A stretch of 64,000 bases of DNA from Bradyrhizobium sp. CSA207 (GCF_029051685.1 NZ_JAACFT010000006.1:1-64000), one strand, 5' to 3'. Positions 36,872-44,672 are shown, numbered from the stretch's first letter. Translations and numbers: made by a program. The notes: generated by a model from the sequence alone, not told the origin.

Positions 36872-37795
36872 ATGGCTAGAACACGCGACGGATTTACGGA
36901 TATGGACTGGGACAAGCTGAAGGTGTTTCACGCGGCGGCGGAAGCGGGCAGCTTCACGCATGCGGGCGAACAGCTCGGCCTGTCGCAATCGGCGGTGTCA
37001 CGCCAGGTCTCGGCGCTGGAGCAAGAGCTCTCGGTCTCGCTGTTCCACCGCCACGCCCGCGGCCTGATCCTCACCGAGCAGGGCGACCTCCTGTTCCGCA
37101 CCGCGCATGACGTGTTCATGCAGCTTCAGGCGGCGCGCGCGAAACTGACCGACAGCCGCGAGCGGCCGAGCGGCGATCTCAAGATCACGACCACGCCCGG
37201 CGTCGGCATCAACTGGCTGATCCCGCGGCTCGGCGAATTCACCGCGCTCTATCCGGAGATCCGGATCTCGCTGATCGTCACCGACGAAGAGCTCGACCTG
37301 TCGATGCGCGAGGCCGACGTCGCGATCCGAACCCGCAAGCCGACGCAGCCGGATCTGATCCAGCGCAAGCTGTTCGCGATGGGCTTCCACGCCTATTGCT
37401 CGCCGGACTACATCAAGCGCTTCGGCACGCCGCGGACGCTGGAGGAGCTCGACTCCCACCGCATCATCACGCTCTCCGACGGCAATTTCGCGCCGCATCT
37501 GCAGAACCGCAACTGGCTGGTCGAAGCCGGCCGCAACGGCAGCGGTCCGCGCGAGGCCTATTTCAGGGTGAACAACATCCTCGGCCTCGTGCGCGCCTGT
37601 CAGCAGGGCCTCGGCATTGCCGCGCTGCCGGACTACCTGATCGAAGAGCAGAGCCGCCTGGTGCAGTTGTTCGGCGAGTCCGACTCGATCCAGCTCGACA
37701 CGTATTTCGTCTATCCCGAGGAGTTGAAGACGGTCGCGCGCGTGCAGGTGTTCCGCGACTTCGTGGTGAGCAAGGCGCAGCGCTGGCCGTCCTGA
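36872..37795 (+). CDS. LysR-family transcriptional regulator
   Basis: A 307-residue protein. The N-terminal HTH_1 domain is clear (MDWDKLKVFHAAAEAGSFTH, then LGLSQSAVSRQVSALEQELS), followed by a LysR substrate-binding domain (GDLKITTTPGVGINWLIPRL, RACQQGLGIAALPDYLIEEQ). The ATG at 36872 opens 5 bases after trxB's stop; the frame is also open through trxB but that is a shadow. Its placement suggests control of redox-related genes or trxB itself, which is inference. Downstream are the two candidate small-RNA units. Confidence 0.9.
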   Translation: MARTRDGFTDMDWDKLKVFHAAAEAGSFTHAGEQLGLSQSAVSRQVSALEQELSVSLFHRHARGLILTEQGDLLFRTAHDVFMQLQAARAKLTDSRERPSGDLKITTTPGVGINWLIPRLGEFTALYPEIRISLIVTDEELDLSMREADVAIRTRKPTQPDLIQRKLFAMGFHAYCSPDYIKRFGTPRTLEELDSHRIITLSDGNFAPHLQNRNWLVEAGRNGSGPREAYFRVNNILGLVRACQQGLGIAALPDYLIEEQSRLVQLFGESDSIQLDTYFVYPEELKTVARVQVFRDFVVSKAQRWPS

Positions 37796-37861
37796 TTTCC
37801 GCATGTCAGACATGCGACCTCGACGGTTGCTGCATGGCATTAGGCAAGATCATACTGTGTG

Positions 37862-38000
37862 CACGCTGAGCCTTCGCGTTGCGCATTTGTCCCCCTCCTC
37901 CAGTGGCGCGGGAGTTCAGTAATCCCTCTTGGAAGGTGATTGTGTCGGCCTCACGTGGCCAATACCTTAAGCCGGGCTCGTTCGAGCCCGGCCTTTTTTT
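37862..38000 (+). ncRNA. Candidate small RNA 1
   Basis: About 140 nt between LysR and the next candidate. A possible promoter is TTGCTG, 17 bases, TCATAC (ending at about 37856). The segment contains GGCC-TCACGT-GGCC and ends in a perfect terminator stem GCCGGGCTCG/CGAGCCCGGC with seven T (37971-38000). It could instead be the 3' untranslated region and terminator of LysR, 175 bases from its stop. Confidence 0.35.
37971..38000 (+). terminator. Strong Rho-independent terminator
   Basis: Perfect 10-bp stem GCCGGGCTCG/CGAGCCCGGC with loop TT, followed by seven T. It ends either the LysR transcript or candidate small RNA 1. Confidence 0.95.
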
Positions 38001-38020
38001 GGAATATTTTTACTCTCGCT

Positions 38021-38060
38021 TTCCACGTGTATTGACAGTTCCACGTATACCCCGCATCAT
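38021..38060 (+). promoter_or_regulatory. Promoter with flanking direct repeats for candidate RNA 2
   Basis: -35 TTGACA at 38032-38037, 17-base spacer, weak -10 CATCAT at 38055-38060. Near-identical 11-mers TTCCACGTGTA (38021-38031) and TTCCACGTATA (38039-38049) flank the -35, 18 bases apart. They look like binding sites for a regulator. Confidence 0.55.
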
Positions 38061-38066
38061 TTGCGA

Positions 38067-38213
38067 ATGATCACGAAGTCGTGCGCAATCTCGTTCGAGG
38101 CAGTCGTCTCGAAAAAAGGCCCCCATTCGGGGACCTCGGATATTTGCGCGCGCTAGGCTGACTTCGTCATCGTCGCAATCTTCGAAAACCCCGCCGCCTG
38201 GACGGGGTTTTTT
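38067..38213 (+). ncRNA. Candidate structured small RNA 2
   Basis: About 147 nt from a predicted start near 38067 to the terminator at 38185-38213. The ends of the body pair: ACGAAGTC (38073-38080) with GACTTCGT (38160-38167), and TGCGCAA (38082-38088) with TTGCGCG (38144-38150). Inside are two hairpins: TTCGAG-N8-CTCGAA and CCCC-ATTC-GGGG. There is no open frame of note. I match it to no known RNA family from memory; overall size is near that of 6S RNA but I do not see its usual bubble. It ends 43 bases before the DapA-family gene, so it could also be that gene's leader with an attenuator. Confidence 0.55.
38185..38213 (+). terminator. Terminator of candidate RNA 2
   Basis: AAAACCCCG, loop, CGGGGTTTTTT: a 5-bp GC stem extended by A-T pairs, with six T. 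Confidence 0.9.
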
Positions 38214-38256
38214 CATGTGCCTCCGTCTCAGGTCCTGTCCGAGAAGGAGATGGAAC

Positions 38257-39165
38257 ATGACCGACCTACCAAGTCATTTGCACGGGCTCTGGCTGCCGCT
38301 GGTGACGCCGTTTCGTGACGGTCGTCTCGATGAGACGTCGCTGCGGCGGCTGACGCGGCATTACAGCGGACAAGCCGTTGACGGCTTCATCCTGGGGGCG
38401 ACCTCCGGTGAAGGCATGACGCTGCGGGACGCCGAGCTCGATCGCCTCGTCGCCGTCGTGCGCGACGAGATGGCGGCCGGTCGCCGCTCGGTGCCGATCT
38501 GCCTCGGACTCTCCGGCGCCGACACGTCGCGACTGAAGGACCGCCTCGATGAGACCGCGGACTGGCCGATCGACGGCTATTTGATCGCCAGTCCCCATTA
38601 TGTGCGACCGTCGCAACGCGGACTGCTGGCGCATTTCGAGGCGCTCGCCGATCACGCCGCCTGGCCGCTTGCGCTCTACAACATTCCGTATCGCACCTCA
38701 GTCAACATCACCAACCAGACTCTGCTGCGGCTCGCCGAGCATCCAAACATCGTCGGGCTGAAGGATTGCGGCGCGAGCCGCGAGCAATCCATCGCGCTGC
38801 TGCGCGACCGGCCGCAGGGCTTTCGCGTGCTCACCGGCGAGGACGCAAATTATCACGAAGCGCTCTGCGATGGCGCCGACGGCGGCATCGTGCTGTCAGC
38901 ACATGTCGAGACCGCGACCTTCGCCGCCGTCTATGCCGAGCTCAAGCGCGGCAATCACGACGCGGCGCTGGCGCGCTGGCAGGAGGTCGCGGAGCTGACG
39001 CGCCTGCTGTTCGCCGAACCCAGCCCCGCACCTGCAAAGTACTGGCTGTGGCGAAGCGGCCTCATCGACAGCCCCGAGGTGCGCCTGCCGATGGTGGAGA
39101 TCAGCAGCGAGCTCGCCGCCACGCTCGATCGCGAGATCGAACGGCGGATGAGAGTTGCGGCCTAG
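38257..39165 (+). CDS. DapA-family aldolase/lyase (dihydrodipicolinate synthase-like)
   Basis: A 302-residue TIM-barrel protein. The Schiff-base Lys is in NIVGLKDCGASREQ, the catalytic Tyr in ALYNIPYRTSVN and the GxxGE-type motif in ILGATSGEGMTLRDAE. These fit the DHDPS/NAL superfamily; 4-hydroxy-tetrahydrodipicolinate synthase, keto-acid aldolase or other activity cannot be told from sequence alone. ATG 38257 follows GAGAAGGAGATGG. It is probably not the sole lysine-pathway DapA. It stands after the candidate RNA terminator and is followed 3 bases later by a small ORF. Confidence 0.85.
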   Translation: MTDLPSHLHGLWLPLVTPFRDGRLDETSLRRLTRHYSGQAVDGFILGATSGEGMTLRDAELDRLVAVVRDEMAAGRRSVPICLGLSGADTSRLKDRLDETADWPIDGYLIASPHYVRPSQRGLLAHFEALADHAAWPLALYNIPYRTSVNITNQTLLRLAEHPNIVGLKDCGASREQSIALLRDRPQGFRVLTGEDANYHEALCDGADGGIVLSAHVETATFAAVYAELKRGNHDAALARWQEVAELTRLLFAEPSPAPAKYWLWRSGLIDSPEVRLPMVEISSELAATLDREIERRMRVAA

Positions 39166-39168
39166 ACA

Positions 39169-39459
39169 ATGTCCTCGTCATCTCGCCCAGCTTGCGACTC
39201 CTCGAACGAGGCAGCCGGCGTTCGCGCCCGCAGTCTTCAGGCCAGCAGCCTTCAGGCCAGCAGTCTTGGGCTCCGCTGGTGGACCCGCGCGCTCGGGGCC
39301 GCATGGCAGCGCCTGTCACGCACGTACCGGTACAAACGGGTCGAGACATATCCGGCCTTCGACTGGCTGCGCCGCGATATCGGGTTGACCGAAGACGTGA
39401 TGGGGTGGGAGCTGGACCGGATCGACGAGATCAAACGCAGGCACAGCGGGTGGTTTTAG
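39169..39459 (+). CDS. Small DUF1127-like protein
   Basis: A 96-residue protein whose C-terminal half (YKRVETYPAFDWLRRDIGLT and LDRIDEIKRRHSGWF) resembles the short Arg-rich, helical DUF1127-type proteins of Rhizobiales. The N-terminal half has an internal repeat LQASSLQASS coded by a 15-bp tandem repeat. The start at 39169 is 3 bases after the DapA-family stop. The real start could be later; the repeated part may be non-conserved. Confidence 0.6.
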   Translation: MSSSSRPACDSSNEAAGVRARSLQASSLQASSLGLRWWTRALGAAWQRLSRTYRYKRVETYPAFDWLRRDIGLTEDVMGWELDRIDEIKRRHSGWF

Positions 39460-39491
39460 CTGAGGCGCAATCTCGCCGCGTGCACGCTGCC

Positions 39492-39645
39492 GTCCCCTTC
39501 TCCCCTTGTGGGAGAAGGTGGCGCGAAGCGCCGGATGAGGGGTATCTGTCCGCGAACTCGATAGTGAGAGAGTCACCCCGCGGCAGACCCCTCACCCGTC
39601 TCGCCGCTACGCGGCGAGCCACCCTCCCCTACAAGGGGGGAGGGA
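39492..39645. repeat. Intergenic palindromic repeat, 'cttctccccttgtgggag' family
   Basis: Opens CCCCTTCTCCCCTTGTGGGA and contains GAAGCGCCGGATGAGGGGT; closes CACCCTCCCCTACAAGGGGG. It fills most of the gap between 39460 and 39762, where I see no other feature. Confidence 0.85.
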
Positions 39646-39762
39646 AAGCCGGCGTGGTTAACCGTGCGCGAACGGCCTTCGCAGGCGCCGCATGGTGCAT
39701 CCACGTCTCGTTTACGCGAGGGTGCCTATCGTTTCCTCCAATGTCCTTTAGAGGGGAAAATC

Positions 39763-39909
39763 ATGGGACATCGTATCCGGCCGACGGCCGCGGAAAATTT
39801 CGCGCCTGCCGATCTCTTGCAGGGAATCCTGGTGGTGTCGTCGTTTGGGTTCTGGGCCGTGATGCTCGGCCTGATGCCGGTACTGGTGTTTCGCGTCTGG
39901 CTGGCCTGA
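39763..39909 (+). CDS. 48-residue single-span membrane protein A
   Basis: ATG 39763 is preceded by AGAGGGGAAAATC. The polar N-terminus (MGHRIRPTAAENFAPADL) leads to one hydrophobic helix (LVVSSFGFWAVMLGLMPVLV) and a short tail. There is no signal-cleavage site. It matches the 40040 protein in length and layout, including a NF-x-x-(A/E)D(L/V)L element before the helix. Function unknown. Confidence 0.6.
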   Translation: MGHRIRPTAAENFAPADLLQGILVVSSFGFWAVMLGLMPVLVFRVWLA

Positions 39910-40039
39910 CACGGCTCGCCCACGGATGGTTAATCCGTGGTAGCACCTGTGTTCGAATACGCGCGATACTGCGATCCGGAATTTTAAAACATCGCGCCTA
40001 TCGTTGACGCCCATAAGCGAAGAAATCGCGGGGGCGTTT

Positions 40040-40186
40040 ATGAATAGTCAGAATGATATGGCGTCGCATTACGACGCCGGACAGCAGAACTTCAGCACCG
40101 AAGACGTTCTCTGGGCCGTCGGCATCTGGTCGGTGATCCTGACGCTGTCGCCGGTCATCGTCTTCTACATGCTGATGGTGGCTTAA
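40040..40186 (+). CDS. 48-residue single-span membrane protein B
   Basis: ATG 40040 follows GCGGGGGCGTTT. Polar N-terminus (MNSQNDMASHYDAGQQNFST), then EDVLWAVGIWSVILTLSPVI and VFYMLMVA, again one membrane helix. It is the apparent relative of the 39763 protein 130 bases away. Function unknown. Confidence 0.6.
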   Translation: MNSQNDMASHYDAGQQNFSTEDVLWAVGIWSVILTLSPVIVFYMLMVA

Positions 40187-40192
40187 GGTTTG

Positions 40193-40239
40193 AGCACGAT
40201 CTCTTCGGAAAACCGCTGCACACTTTTCCGGATCGTGCT
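40193..40239. repeat. Short rhizobial palindrome
   Basis: Imperfect inverted repeat AGCACGATC / GATCGTGCT with TCTTCGGAAAACCGCTGCAC between. It lies just after protein B. Confidence 0.8.
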
Positions 40240-40262
40240 CCACATTCAGTTCCAGAAAACGC

Positions 40263-40290
40263 AAAACGCGCGGACATCCGCGCGTTTTTC
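40263..40290. terminator. Bidirectional terminator
   Basis: AAAACGCGCGGA-CAT-CCGCGCGTTTTT type hairpin, with A tract and T tract. It serves protein B (+) and the ParA-like gene (-). Confidence 0.85.
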
Positions 40291-40314
40291 GTCCCAGGGA
40301 AATGAATGATGAAA

Positions 40315-40992
40315 TTATGCCGCCTGCTTGTGCATTGCGCCGGATGCCGACGCCGTGCCGCGAATAGCCTTAACTGAACGCTCGATCGCCGCCCACAGCC
40401 TCGCGATTTCATGAGCCGCACGGCTCTCGGCCTGATATTCCCGCGCGCCTTCGCCATGGCTCAGCGCCATCAGAAGATCGGAACGGTTGGTGATCTGGCC
40501 GCCCCACACGGGAGCGCGGAACTTTGCCAGCGCTTCGCGGGCGATCGTGACGATCGGGCTTTCGGACTCGTCGCGGCGGGCCGGCGCGCCGTTGAGCACG
40601 ACCGCATAGGGCTTGCGCGCCGCGCGGCACATCTGAATGGTTTCCTGCACCGCGTTGACGTCGAACACGCCGGGACGCGCCGGGATCACCACCATCGTGG
40701 CGTTCCTGATCGCATCGTCGACGACGGCCGACAGGTTCGGCGGCGTGTCGATCAACACCCATTCATATCCGTCGCGCTTGGCGGCGGAGACGATGCCGCT
40801 GACCGAGTTCACCGCCGACTTGATCGGCGGCTCGTTGGTGCCACGCAGCTTGTGCCACAGCGTGAGCGATCCTTGCGGATCTGCATCGACGAGCAGGATA
40901 GGCTTAGTCGCCTTGATCTGCGCGGCGAGATGTGCGGCCAGGGTACTCTTGCCCGAGCCGCCTTTACGCGATGCAAAAACAATAACGTTCAT
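40315..40992 (-). CDS. Orphan ParA-family ATPase
   Basis: A 225-residue P-loop ATPase of the ParA/MinD class. Deviant Walker A ASRKGGSGKSTLAAHLAAQI, Walker A' region LLVDADPQGSLTLW and Walker B WVLIDTPPNLSAVVDDAIRN are intact. Such ATPases position chromosomes, plasmids or protein clusters. No parB or parS-like gene or repeat is next to it, so it is not the chromosome partition locus; it may place another cargo. The gene is monocistronic between a terminator and a 460-base gap. Confidence 0.87.
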   Translation of the reverse strand: MNVIVFASRKGGSGKSTLAAHLAAQIKATKPILLVDADPQGSLTLWHKLRGTNEPPIKSAVNSVSGIVSAAKRDGYEWVLIDTPPNLSAVVDDAIRNATMVVIPARPGVFDVNAVQETIQMCRAARKPYAVVLNGAPARRDESESPIVTIAREALAKFRAPVWGGQITNRSDLLMALSHGEGAREYQAESRAAHEIARLWAAIERSVKAIRGTASASGAMHKQAA

Positions 40993-41451
40993 ACCTTGGC
41001 CTCCAGATTGACCCTAGATTGCGAAAATGAATCACCACGCTGATTCGCGAAAGAAAAATTTACCGGGAGTTGCGCCCAAGCCACGAAATAACAAGACGTG
41101 TTGGCTTTTGAGTCACACTGCTTGGCGCGACGATAGACACAAATTGTCACGCAGCGCCTTTCGCACCCGGCAATCGTGCGTTTCTTGAGCAGCGCTGCGG
41201 GAAAAACGGAATGCAACCGTGCCGAGCAAGTCGTATCGCGGCTCTTCTTTCAATCGACGGCGATCGCAATTGGCACAAGCATGCGCGCGAGCCGGCGAAC
41301 AAAAGGAGCCCGGTAGCTGTCGCGGGGCTGATGCCTCGGTGGTTTTGACTCAACCGGCTGCGAAACCACGCACCGCAAACGTGAATGCCCGGGAGGTCGC
41401 GCTTTGCCCGGGCATGACGCAGTTTCGCGACAGGAACGTGCCAGGAAGCGC
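40993..41451. other. Intergenic region upstream of the ParA gene
   Basis: About 460 bases without a convincing gene. It contains the inverted pair ATGCCCGGGAGGTCGCGC and TTTGCCCGGGCATGACGC near 41385-41415. The region should hold the ParA promoter. Confidence 0.4.
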
Positions 41452-41802
41452 TCAGCCCTCGATGGGCTTTTTCTTCTTGGTCGCCTTCGGCGGTTTGGTG
41501 CTCTTCCTGGCGGTTTTAGGCGCAATGTTGGTTGGCTTGCCGGCGCGGACCTCGCCTGGCTCCGGTCCCTGCCGAAAGAACGGCCGGCACTGCGGCGAGA
41601 GCTGCGCCTTCTTCTGGATCATGCAGGCGGTAATGGCATCGACGTTCGGAACGAACTCGCCGCACAGCCGCATCGCGTCGGGCGTGCAGGCCTGCTGCTC
41701 CTCCTGCGTGTAGGCAAAGCCAGCGCGAGGCTGGAGTAGGACGGCAAACGCAATCCCGAAGATCGCAGCAGCCAAGAACTTCTCAAAGCGGAACGCCGGC
41801 AT
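41452..41802 (-). CDS. Small exported cysteine-containing protein
   Basis: A 116-residue protein with a signal peptide (RFEKFLAAAIFGIAFAVLLQ, cleavage near FAY). The mature part has four cysteines: ACTPDAMRLCGEFVPN and ACMIQKKAQLSPQCRPFF, a spacing that suggests two disulfides. The C-terminus is Lys/Pro-rich (TKPPKATKKKKPIEG). ATG 41802 follows GGGGGGATCG. I recognise it as a common uncharacterised Bradyrhizobium secreted protein type. Function unknown. Confidence 0.7.
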   Translation of the reverse strand: MPAFRFEKFLAAAIFGIAFAVLLQPRAGFAYTQEEQQACTPDAMRLCGEFVPNVDAITACMIQKKAQLSPQCRPFFRQGPEPGEVRAGKPTNIAPKTARKSTKPPKATKKKKPIEG

Positions 41803-42230
41803 CGATCCCCCCAAATGTCGAGTCAGGGCGGAAGTGTGGGTGAACGGTGGTTGGTTGGCAACCGAGCGGGGAAGCGAAACCCGGGACCTGTGCGGTCTCG
41901 GCAACAGGCCGGTCAGGCCCGGCACCAACCAGACCAGAGGCATCACAAAGGCCGGGCTGAGGGGTTATGCCGTCTTCTCAGCAATCGCCACGCCTTGTGC
42001 ACAAGGCGCGCACTGCGGCGGGTGCCCCCCGGTTTCAGGAGAAACCGGACGGGCATCTATTGGTAAAGTTCACAAAGCGCGCTCAATTGTGCATTGCGAA
42101 AACGTGAATTGCGTTTTGACCAGAATCCGGTATTTTGTTCGTACACTAATGAATTGAGCGACCCGCGGCGCCTTACGGTGCATGGGGTTGTTTTTCGTTT
42201 TTTGCAAAGCCAGTTTCAGGACGCCCCAAA
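41803..42230. other. Intergenic region between exported protein and NTF2-like gene
   Basis: It contains a perfect 18-bp palindrome CGCCTTGTGCACAAGGCG at 41991-42008 and a hairpin around CCGGTTTCAGGAGAAACCGG at about 42030-42050. AT-richer sequence at 42070-42160 likely carries the promoter of the next gene. No gene is supported. Confidence 0.5.
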
Positions 42231-42671
42231 ATGACAGAGCACAGCCTCTGGCGTTTCTCGCGCGCGTTGCACCGCGCGATCAACGACCGGCATTTCGAGG
42301 ATATCGAGACCCTGATCGACGAGGACGTCGACTGGGCGCTTTACGGCCCGATCGACATGTTCCCGTTCCTCGGCGCGCGCCAGGGCAAGGCGGCAGTGCT
42401 CGACGTGATCCGCCAGCTCGCCGACAATTTCCAGGTCCGCCGTTTCGACCGCGAAAGCATCATGCTCGGGATGGATTCGGCCGCCTCGATGCTGCGCTAT
42501 TCGCTGACCGCACTGGATTCCGACAAGCCGATCTCGCTGCGGGTGGCGCAGTTCGCCCAGTTTAGGGCGGGCAGGCTCATCAACATGCGGGTGCTGATCG
42601 ACACCTTTGATCTGGTCGAGCAGGCACTTGGCCGCGCCATTCATCTGCCGAAGGTGACCAGCGTCGGCTGA
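42231..42671 (+). CDS. NTF2-like / SnoaL-like protein
   Basis: A 146-residue alpha+beta-barrel protein of the nuclear transport factor 2 superfamily (SnoaL-like): FEDIETLIDEDVDWALYGPI, PFLGARQGKAAVLDVIRQLA and the strand-rich second half (VAQFAQFRAGRLINMRVLID). Family members include small isomerases, cyclases and non-catalytic binders. Function unknown. Monocistronic. Confidence 0.8.
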   Translation: MTEHSLWRFSRALHRAINDRHFEDIETLIDEDVDWALYGPIDMFPFLGARQGKAAVLDVIRQLADNFQVRRFDRESIMLGMDSAASMLRYSLTALDSDKPISLRVAQFAQFRAGRLINMRVLIDTFDLVEQALGRAIHLPKVTSVG

Positions 42672-42905
42672 GGGAGACACCAACGGGCCCCGGTTTCGGG
42701 ACCGATGGCTGATGCTCCCTGCGACGCGTCCTGGCCTCCAGCCCCGCCGGATGCCGTCGTGGAGAAGCTCGTCATCGGGCGCGCGCCTTTCGCGCGGCCC
42801 GTTGGTTCGTTTTTTGAGTGGTCGTTTTTTGAAATGAGGCCAGCGCCACAATTTCGCAACGATAGTTCCGCATCCTCCGCGCGAACTGGGCTCGCGGGCA
42901 GGACG

Positions 42906-43811
42906 ATGGAATTCTCGACAGGTTTGGGCTGGACCAGGCTGCCAATGCTGGTGGCCGCGTTCATATTCGCCTCCGTGCCGACGGCATGGGCGCAGATCAT
43001 CCCGCCAGCCGCGGCAGCGCCTGACGAGGAGGCCGAGGCCGCGGAGGCCCCCGACGTCAACGACCCCGACGTGCTCAAAGGCATCGACGTCGACAAGCTC
43101 GATTGGAGCCAGCTCGCGATCGACGCCGGCACGCTCAACGACATCACCGCCGCCAAGAAGCGCGCGCAGGCCGCCGCCAAGGACGGCCTCAACTGGTCGT
43201 CGAACGCCAACGCGAACGGCTCCTCGGCGGTGACGGTGAAACAGTCGGTATCGTCGTTCTGGGACGCCCGGATCGGTGCCGACATGACGGTGACCAGCGA
43301 GCCGCGGACGATGTCCGAGCTTTTGGCGCAGAAGGCCACCAATGGCGGCAACCTGCCGCAATCCTCCGGCAGCGCCTGGGCAGCCGCGACCGCGCCGGGC
43401 GCGGCCTCGATCTGGGACAAGACCGCGGTGGAAGCCCGCGTCGATCCCGGCGCCGAGCAGAGCAAGATCGGCGCCTCGCTGACTAAATCGGTGCCGCTGT
43501 CGAGCGACACCTCGCTGACGCTCCAGAACGGCTACAGCGTCAACCAGCAGGGCACCACCGCTCTCCCCGGCGTCGGCGGGCACATCATCCGCAACTACGC
43601 GACGGACCAGTCTGCCAAGGTCACCCTCACCGACACCGGCACCAGCATCATCGCCGGCCAGACGCTGTCGACCACCGACGACAAATGGCTGCGCAAGTTC
43701 GGCGCCGAGCAAAAACTGTTCGACAACGTCACCGTCTCCGGCTCCGTCGGCGAGACCTCACAGGGCGCGATCAACAAGAGCCTCACGGCCGGCTTCAAGA
43801 AGAGCTGGTGA
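42906..43811 (+). CDS. Exported protein of unknown family
   Basis: A 301-residue protein with a signal peptide (LPMLVAAFIFASVPTAWAQ, cleavage after AWA). An acidic Ala/Glu linker (PDEEAEAAEAPDVNDPDVLK) is followed by a Ser/Thr/Gly-rich body with alternating hydrophobic residues, as in beta-rich proteins, ending SLTAGFKKSW. The terminal aromatic residue and alternating pattern recall outer-membrane beta-barrel ends, but this is weak. ATG 42906 opens the signal peptide; upstream ATGs at 42834 and 42705 give unlikely extensions. No family recognised. Confidence 0.65.
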   Translation: MEFSTGLGWTRLPMLVAAFIFASVPTAWAQIIPPAAAAPDEEAEAAEAPDVNDPDVLKGIDVDKLDWSQLAIDAGTLNDITAAKKRAQAAAKDGLNWSSNANANGSSAVTVKQSVSSFWDARIGADMTVTSEPRTMSELLAQKATNGGNLPQSSGSAWAAATAPGAASIWDKTAVEARVDPGAEQSKIGASLTKSVPLSSDTSLTLQNGYSVNQQGTTALPGVGGHIIRNYATDQSAKVTLTDTGTSIIAGQTLSTTDDKWLRKFGAEQKLFDNVTVSGSVGETSQGAINKSLTAGFKKSW

Positions 43812-43839
43812 GTTCTTTGCCTCTTCGCCTCCGCTCTCC

Positions 43840-43958
43840 CCTCATCCTGTGAGGAGCGCGGAACGCGCGTCTCGAAGGATCAAGGGGCCTGACCGCGAGA
43901 GCCGGCCCTGCATGGTTCGAGACGCGCGCGAAGGGCGCGCTCCTCACCGTGAGGGGAT
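43840..43958. repeat. Intergenic repeat, 'cctcatcctgtgaggag' family
   Basis: Inverted ends CTCATCCTGTGAGGAGCGCG and GCGCGCTCCTCACCGTGAGG. It fills part of the 333-base gap 43812-44144, where I see no further gene. Confidence 0.8.
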
Positions 43959-44144
43959 GGATTCGTCGCGCGGCGGCATTCAGACATTTGTAACCAAACG
44001 CCACGGCAAAGCCCCCGAATGGTCCGCCCTTGCCGCATCTCGGCCTATTTGCCGTCAAAATCGGACGTCCTGATGCAGAAGCCTTACAGACGTCGTCGTG
44101 CGGGGGACACTCGCGCTGCGCTCAACGCGATCAGGGGAACAACG

Positions 44145-44564
44145 ATGAACGCCATTCGTCCGGAAAAGATCGAATCAACTGAGACCGAAACCGTCGACAA
44201 CAATCTTGCCGCGGTGACCGAGGTCGAAGCCGGCATCCGCGATTTCGTCCGCAACGACATCGCCTATCTGCGCCGCCCGGCGGCGGGCAGCGCCGAGCCG
44301 GCGCTCGACCCGAGCGCGGAAGCCACCGTCACCAACGTCAACTCGCTGATCCAGCGCGTCGCCGGCACCTCGCTTGCCGAGATCGAGAACCTGATCTCCG
44401 AGCTCGAGAGCCTGCGCGACCTGCTCCATGCCGAAGGCCAGCGCGTCCAGCGTGAGATCTCCGGCTACGCCCAGCTCAGCCAGGCCGCGATGAAGTCGAC
44501 CCGCATGATCTCCGACAACGTCGCCCAGTGGAAGCGCGCCGCCGACGGCCTGCGCAACAGCTGA
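44145..44564 (+). CDS. Conserved hypothetical helical protein
   Basis: A 139-residue soluble protein. A charged N-terminus (MNAIRPEKIESTETETVDNN) is followed by long amphipathic helices (NSLIQRVAGTSLAEIENLIS, ELESLRDLLHAEGQRVQREI), likely coiled coil. No signal peptide or enzyme motif. ATG 44145 follows AGGGGAACAACG. A terminator follows. Function unknown; it may be a structural or adaptor protein. Confidence 0.75.
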   Translation: MNAIRPEKIESTETETVDNNLAAVTEVEAGIRDFVRNDIAYLRRPAAGSAEPALDPSAEATVTNVNSLIQRVAGTSLAEIENLISELESLRDLLHAEGQRVQREISGYAQLSQAAMKSTRMISDNVAQWKRAADGLRNS

Positions 44565-44586
44565 TCGCAAATACAGGCATCACCGG

Positions 44587-44619
44587 CCGCCGCGTTCCCA
44601 AAAGGGGCGCGGCGGTTTT
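44587..44619 (+). terminator. Rho-independent terminator
   Basis: CCGCCGCG/CGCGGCGG stem around a 13-base loop (TTCCCAAAAGGGG), followed by TTTT, 22 bases after the stop codon. Confidence 0.85.
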
Positions 44620-44672
44620 GATTGTAGTGCAAGTGCGCACGTGGTGTCGCACGCCGTCTTCCCAAGACAGGC

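Noticed and set aside
35882..37795. Apparent fusion of a long N-terminal frame to LysR
   Set aside because: The first 330 codons are an out-of-frame reading of trxB. The LysR ATG at 36872 follows trxB's stop directly, so there is no fusion.
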